NCBI RefSeq assembly: GCF_900100045.1
Contig: NZ_FNEA01000034.1
Span: forward strand, 1-42,814
Reading direction: 5' to 3'
From: Paracoccus denitrificans
GTDB taxonomy: Bacteria > Pseudomonadota > Alphaproteobacteria > Rhodobacterales > Rhodobacteraceae
DNA: 42,814 bases
Positions 38,708-42,814 of this stretch are shown in pieces. Position numbers and translations under genes: made by a program. The notes below the pieces were generated by a model that saw nothing but the letters and a program-made list of their open reading frames with translations, searched no databases and was not told the origin of the DNA. Every line of letters starts with the position of its first letter. Position 1 is the first letter of the stretch.

Positions 38708-39367
38708 ATGCGAATCCTGCTGATCGAGGACGACACCGTTCTGGGCGCCGCCGTGCGGGACCAGATCGCCGCGGGTGGCCAGTCGGTGGACTGGGTCACG
38801 CGCCTGGATGCGGCCGGCGATGCGATGGCCGGTGCCGGTTATGATCTGATATTGCTGGACCTGATGCTGCCCGACGGACGCGGCATCACCTTCCTTCGGT
38901 CGCTGCGCGCCGGCGGCAACGTGACGCCGGTGATCATCCTGACCGCGCTGGACCAAATCTCGGACCGGATCGAAGGCTTGAATGCCGGTGCCGACGACTA
39001 TCTGGTCAAGCCCTTCGATCTGGCCGAGCTTTCCGCGCGCATCGGCTCGGTCGCGCGGCGCTATAGCGGCAATCCCAACCCGATCATCGTCCACGGCGCA
39101 CTTGCCGTCGACCTTGCCTTGCGCAGCATCCGCCGCGACGGCCGGCCGGTGCAACTGACGGCGCGCGAATGGGCGCTGTTCGAGGCGTTCCTCACCCGCC
39201 CCGGCCAGCTTCTGTCCAAGGCACAACTTGAGGAAAAGCTTTATGCCTTCGATACCGAGGTGGAAAGCAACACCATCGAGGTTCATGTCAGCCGGCTGCG
39301 CAAGAAGCTGGGCGCCGCGGTGATCGAGACCGAGCGCGGATTGGGCTACCGGCTGGGTTCGCCATGA
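38708..39367 (+). CDS. OmpR-family response regulator
   Basis: A 219-residue response regulator of the OmpR/QseB type. The receiver has acidic residues E7-D8-D9, phospho-acceptor Asp51 in ILLDLMLPDGRG, Thr in IILTAL and Lys in YLVKPFD. The winged-helix output domain (about 125-217) shows LTAREWALFEAFLTRPG, then ESNTIEVHVSRLRKKLG and the closing TERGLGYRLG. I start at ATG 38708 (MRILLIEDD); an in-frame ATG at 38693 with GAGG before it is equally usable. It overlaps the kinase gene (ATGA). The likely targets are the two direct repeats at 38649 and 37523. Confidence 0.93.
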   Translation: MRILLIEDDTVLGAAVRDQIAAGGQSVDWVTRLDAAGDAMAGAGYDLILLDLMLPDGRGITFLRSLRAGGNVTPVIILTALDQISDRIEGLNAGADDYLVKPFDLAELSARIGSVARRYSGNPNPIIVHGALAVDLALRSIRRDGRPVQLTAREWALFEAFLTRPGQLLSKAQLEEKLYAFDTEVESNTIEVHVSRLRKKLGAAVIETERGLGYRLGSP

Positions 39368-40734
39368 CGATGCCACGCAGCCTTCAGATGCGGTTGGGGG
39401 TGTCGCTGGGCATCCTTCTGACGCTGCTGTGGATCGCCGCCGCCGCCACCACGGCGGTCATGCTGCGGCACGAGATGGACAGGATCTTCGACTCGTCACT
39501 ACAGGAGGCGGCGCAGCGCCTATTGCCGCTGGCCGCTGTCGAGATCGTCGGACGTGAGGAGGAAGGTGTGACGCAACACCTTGCCGACCTGCGCGACCAC
39601 GACGAATTCCTCACCTATATCGTGCGCGACGACGAGGGGCGGATCCTTCTGCAATCGCATGAGGCCGACCCCGCCATCTTCCCGGAATGGGATGGGCCGG
39701 GCTTTCACACGACCGCAACCCATCGCCTGTATGGCGAGGACGCCCTGCAAGGCACGATCCGCCTCACGGTCGCCGAGCCGCTTGCCCATCGCGCGACGAC
39801 GGCACGCGATGTCTGGGCGGGCCTGGGACTGCCGTTGCTGGTGTTCATCCCTGCCGCTCTGCTGGCGATCGTATTGACCGTCCGCTCGGGCCTGGCCCCG
39901 CTGCGCCACTACCGCGACCGGCTGGCCGCGCGTTCACCGCGCGACCTTGCCCCCGTCGCCTGCAACGATCTCCCCGTCGAGGTCGCGCCGGTAGGGCTGG
40001 CGGTCAATGTGCTGCTGGCGCAACTCAAGTCCACATTCGAGGCCGAACGCACCTTCGCCGCCAACGCCGCACATGAATTGCGAACACCGCTGGCAGGCGC
40101 AATCGCGCAGGCCCAGCGGATACAGGTGGAAACGAAAGATACCGGCGCCGGCCACAGGGCCGCCGAGATCGAGGCCTCGCTGAAGCGGCTGGCCCGGATC
40201 GCCGAGCGGCTGCTGCAACTGGCTCGGGCGGAGGGCGGGCGGTTGCGGCTCGATCACCTATCCGATCTTCGCATCACCGCCCGCCTGGTTGTGGACGATA
40301 TCGAGAGGACCGCACCGAACCGGATCGCACTCGCTCTGCCGGAGCACCCGGTAATGTCCGACCTCGACCCCGATGCGTTTGGCATCATCTGCCGCAACCT
40401 GGTCGAGAACGCCCTGCGGCACGGCGCATCTGACGAGCCGATCGAGGTAAGCCTCGGTGAGGATGGCACGTACCGCGTCGCCAATGAAGGCCCCGTCGTG
40501 CCGACAGAAGCACTTGGCCGGCTGGCCCGCCGTTTTGAGAGGGGGACAGCCGGAACGGAAGGCAGCGGGCTTGGCCTTGCCATCGTCGCCAGCATTGCGG
40601 ACCGGATTTCGTCAAAGCTCACCTTGCAGTCGCCGAGACCGGGAAGCTCGTCCGGCTTTGAAGCGGCGGTGATTTTGCCCACGGCTTCACGGCAACCAAC
40701 ACCGCCTCGCCAGGCGAGCGCAGTCTTTCGTTGA
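39364..40734 (+). CDS. Sensor histidine kinase partner (QseC-like)
   Basis: A 456-residue kinase. TM1 is at residues 12-33 and TM2 at 152-173, enclosing a 118-residue periplasmic sensor. A HAMP-like linker (174-225) is followed by HisKA with His237 in NAAHELRTPL. The ATPase domain has an N-box (IICRNLVENALRHG) and a G2 box (GSGLGLAIVASIADR); the usual DxGxG of the G1 box is replaced by RVANEGPVV, as in many QseC-type kinases. The C-terminus is Pro-rich. The pair probably senses a redox or envelope signal related to the divergent PepSY/cytochrome genes. That link is by position and shared DNA motifs only. Confidence 0.93.
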   Translation: MTMPRSLQMRLGVSLGILLTLLWIAAAATTAVMLRHEMDRIFDSSLQEAAQRLLPLAAVEIVGREEEGVTQHLADLRDHDEFLTYIVRDDEGRILLQSHEADPAIFPEWDGPGFHTTATHRLYGEDALQGTIRLTVAEPLAHRATTARDVWAGLGLPLLVFIPAALLAIVLTVRSGLAPLRHYRDRLAARSPRDLAPVACNDLPVEVAPVGLAVNVLLAQLKSTFEAERTFAANAAHELRTPLAGAIAQAQRIQVETKDTGAGHRAAEIEASLKRLARIAERLLQLARAEGGRLRLDHLSDLRITARLVVDDIERTAPNRIALALPEHPVMSDLDPDAFGIICRNLVENALRHGASDEPIEVSLGEDGTYRVANEGPVVPTEALGRLARRFERGTAGTEGSGLGLAIVASIADRISSKLTLQSPRPGSSSGFEAAVILPTASRQPTPPRQASAVFR

Positions 40735-41013
40735 GCCGATAACCGGTCAACGGATCTGAAAACCATTGGGCTGGCTGTGTCCGCCGGAACAGGATGCATC
40801 TTTATGTAAGGGGCGCAGAATGTTGATCTCGAAAGGACAAAGCCCCAAAAGGGACCCCACCGACCGGGGGTTGGGTCCATTGTGCTTCCGAGGATTATCG
40901 GAGGCCGAGCGCGGGATGCTGATCGTGGAGAGTGAGCCAGTGAGGCGCCACTGGTTCGAGCCCAGTGGCGAACGCAAAAATCAGGCAGCTACATTTTACC
41001 GAGGGCAAACCGG
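40735..41013. other. Intergenic stretch with a T-arm-like hairpin next to the recombinase fragment
   Basis: I see no supported gene. CACTGG-TTCGAGC-CCAGTG (40949-40967) looks like a tRNA T-arm with a seven-base loop, but no acceptor, D or anticodon arm surrounds it. A plus-strand frame (40766-41017) is open but has no recognisable motif. Because a recombinase relic starts at 41014, the hairpin may be part of an old attachment site. Confidence 0.35.
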
Positions 41014-41352
41014 ATGAACATCCGCCGCGACGCGCTGGAGGCGCGGGTGCTGAACTCCCTGCGCACCCGCCTGGTCGACCCCGACCTCTTCGCCGAGTTC
41101 TGCGACGCATATACGCGGGAGACCAGCCGGCTGCGCATGGAGAGCGGCGCCGGCATCGACAAGGCCGAAGCCGAACTGAAGCGGATCTCCCGCGAGGAGG
41201 AGAAGCTGATGGATCTCTACATGCGGGACGCCATCTCGATCGAGGCGGTGAAGGAGCGCGGCGACAAGCTGCGCCCGCAAGGCGGAGCTGCAGGACTTCC
41301 TCGCCACGTCCGACGAGCCCCCGCCCCTGCTGCATCCGTCGATGGCGCTGTC
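41014..41352 (+). pseudogene. Serine recombinase fragment (zinc-ribbon/coiled-coil part), frameshifted
   Basis: The frame from 41014 (NIRRDALEARVLNSLRTRL, then LFAEFCDAYTRETSRLRME) matches residues 350 onward of the recombinase at the window start and continues through the coiled-coil. Near 41275 the reading frame shifts: KLRPQGGAAG in one frame, ARKAELQDFLATSDEPPPLL in the other. The other frame then matches the parent again (DEPPPLLHP). The catalytic half and zinc-ribbon are missing, and the 3' end is cut by the insertion sequence that follows. It is a relic of a related, not identical, recombinase. Confidence 0.85.
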
Positions 41353-41425
41353 AATCGGCGTTGAAGAGTGCCCCCTTATCGGCGTCCAAAAGGGGGTCTG
41401 ACTCAAAGTTGGTGCATTTTCTGGT

Positions 41426-42814
41426 TTACGCCGGGGCGAGGAGCCGTGCCCTGAGCAGATCGATGTTGGCGCGGCCATACATCTGGCGTTTGAGGGTCTT
41501 CAGCCGATTGATCTGCCCCTCTGTCTGCCCGTTCGACCAAGGTTCGCGCAAGGCGGCGGCAACGGCGGCGCAGTCGCTGCGAAGGCCACGGGCAAAGGAA
41601 GCGATCATGCTGTCTGCCGCCTCATCGAGCCAGCTGGCCAAGACATCCTCACGCCCGTTTCGAACCATATCCGTGAACCTGTCGGCGAGCGCCCGGGCGG
41701 TCGCAAGGGCTGGCGATGCCGCTTCGATCTGCGCGACCTGAAGCGCATCGGCTCTGGACAGGTGATCCCGCCCCATGGTCAGGAGCCGCGCAATCCTGCG
41801 GGCAGGTGGCGATTTCCCCATCCCGTTCGGCACAGCTTGCTCGGCGCGGCGCTGGCGTGTCGCCCATTCTCCGACGACCCGAAGACTGCCGCGGAAACCA
41901 TCCTCCCTGAGGCGGCGCCAAAGCTCGGCGCCATTCCGGCAACCACCGTTCCATTCCCGCTCCAGCCGTGGCAGCCAGGGTGTCAGACTGCTTTCGCGGA
42001 TGCGGAAGACATCTTCGCGCTCGCCACGCAGGATCTGGCGAACGAGCTTGCGGCTGAGGCCGGTCGAGCGGACGATACGCTTGATGGGCAGGCCCTCATC
42101 GGCCATCGTCCTCACCATCCGATTGGTTTGCTGGCGACGCCGAAAGCCTTCGTATTGCAGCCTTTCCGCTGCCGTCAGCAGCGCGGGATCGAGCGTCTTC
42201 GCCCCGATCGCCCTGCGGATGACGGGCATGCTGCGCTGCACGGCCGCCAGGAATGCGGCACTCGCGTTCTCAAGCAGATGCCAACGATCGGCGACCTGAA
42301 CCGCCTGTGGCAAGGCACGGGTGGCGGCACCGCCATAGCCGCCGTTGCGGTCGCGGGCGATGATCCGGATGCCGGGATGTGCGCGGAGCCACGCTTCCAC
42401 GGTGGCAGGCTCGCGATCGGGCAGCAGGTCGATCACCTGCCGCCGTTCCAGGTCGCAGATCATCGTGCCGTAACGCTGCCCCTTGCGCCATGCCCAGTCA
42501 TCGATGCCGATGACACGCGGTGGTTCGGAGACGGGGCCCATCAGGCTCCGCGCCCCACGCAAGAACGTGTCTTCGCTTGCAGGCACGAGAAGGCGCCGGG
42601 CGAGCGCCTGAGCAGGTCGTCCGCCGAGGGCAAGACCGAGGTGACGCACAAGATCCTGCAAGCGCGAGGTGCGTCGCATATGCGGTCGGGTGACGCCGGA
42701 CGGAAACCGTTCGGCGAAAATCCGGGCCGGACAGCCGGGCGCGCGGCAGCGAAAGCGACGAACCTGCAAGACGATTTCCACGGCTCGCCCATGCGCAGGA
42801 ACATCGGCCGGGCG
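41426..42814 (-). CDS. ISL3-family transposase, 5' end beyond the window
   Basis: At least 463 codons of an ISL3 transposase. The visible start (frame open to the window edge, reading PAHGRAVEIVLQVRRF) is the end of the N-terminal zinc-binding region, with CRAPGCPARIF carrying two of its Cys. The HTH segment is about LQDLVRHLGLALGG. The DDE core begins VIGIDDWAWRKGQRYGTMI and contains IIARDRNGGYG, then HLLENASAAF. The closing part WSNGQTEGQINRLKTLKRQMYGRA holds the catalytic Glu and the family's typical end. The frame seems intact as far as visible. The IS end falls between about 41352 and 41425, where a recombinase relic stops; GGGGGTCTGACTC in that interval may be the terminal repeat. Confidence 0.93.
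   Translation of the reverse strand, partial: RPADVPAHGRAVEIVLQVRRFRCRAPGCPARIFAERFPSGVTRPHMRRTSRLQDLVRHLGLALGGRPAQALARRLLVPASEDTFLRGARSLMGPVSEPPRVIGIDDWAWRKGQRYGTMICDLERRQVIDLLPDREPATVEAWLRAHPGIRIIARDRNGGYGGAATRALPQAVQVADRWHLLENASAAFLAAVQRSMPVIRRAIGAKTLDPALLTAAERLQYEGFRRRQQTNRMVRTMADEGLPIKRIVRSTGLSRKLVRQILRGEREDVFRIRESSLTPWLPRLEREWNGGCRNGAELWRRLREDGFRGSLRVVGEWATRQRRAEQAVPNGMGKSPPARRIARLLTMGRDHLSRADALQVAQIEAASPALATARALADRFTDMVRNGREDVLASWLDEAADSMIASFARGLRSDCAAVAAALREPWSNGQTEGQINRLKTLKRQMYGRANIDLLRARLLAPA

Noticed and set aside
40949..40967. tRNA gene suggested by a T-arm-like hairpin
   Set aside because: Only one arm can be drawn. No matching acceptor, D-arm or anticodon arm is present on either side.

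Overview
The window reads as chromosome or large-replicon DNA of a GC-rich alphaproteobacterium, most likely of the order Rhodobacterales. The grounds are codon use, gene families (DUF924, cytochrome b561/PepSY clusters, secreted 'EPGG' proteins next to a vWA protein) and IS66/ISL3-type insertion sequences. I could run no searches, so names rest on motifs read by eye. No tRNA, rRNA or CRISPR array was found.

Layout. (1) 1-5.6 kb: a large serine recombinase, then a lower-GC island on the opposite strand. The island holds an RloC-like ABC-ATPase/anticodon-nuclease candidate, a tiny coupled ORF, and the PD-(D/E)XK nuclease tail of a type III restriction subunit fused in frame to a host signal peptide. 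(2) 5.6-13.4 kb, minus strand: an overlapping operon of secreted and membrane proteins built around a vWA protein with six Ig-like repeats. Divergent from it is a small cofactor-less sulfite-oxidase-fold protein with a histidine kinase and a REC/LuxR response regulator (13.6-16.3 kb). (3) 16.3-22.3 kb: a mosaic of mobile DNA and relics. It contains an old IS66 remnant, a 2.5 kb IS66 element with a frameshifted tnpC, an intact class II Fic protein with an operator-like palindrome, an IS3 fragment, and a ThiF/E1-like adenylyltransferase cut by that fragment.

(4) 22.4-32.3 kb: transport of metals and other substrates. A TetR regulator leads a HlyD adaptor, an FtsX-type permease, an ABC ATPase, a small membrane protein and a P1B-4-type ATPase (SPC and HEGGT motifs). 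Convergent to these are a DUF924 protein and a second P1B ATPase with a CPG motif, whose HMA metal-binding domain is a separate upstream gene. A LysR regulator is divergent from the HMA gene.

(5) 32.3-40.7 kb: a redox cluster. It encodes a periplasmic helical protein, ApbE flavin transferase, a PepSY-TM/flavodoxin/FNR fusion, a DUF2271 protein carrying an ApbE-acceptor-like motif, three small PepSY-like periplasmic proteins, a cytochrome b561, and an OmpR-type two-component system. The same 11-bp-period direct repeat (TCAG-N7-TCAG) lies in the control region of the two-component genes and upstream of a PepSY gene, suggesting one regulon. The proposed logic is electron transfer from cytosolic NAD(P)H through the fusion protein to covalently bound periplasmic FMN.

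(6) 40.7-42.8 kb: a frameshifted fragment of a recombinase related to the one at the window start, cut by an ISL3-family transposase that runs off the end. Best candidates for something undescribed are the vWA/'EPGG' secreted operon with its divergent sensor system, the DUF2271/PepSY/ApbE regulon, and the orphaned RloC-like gene beside a signal-peptide/nuclease chimera.
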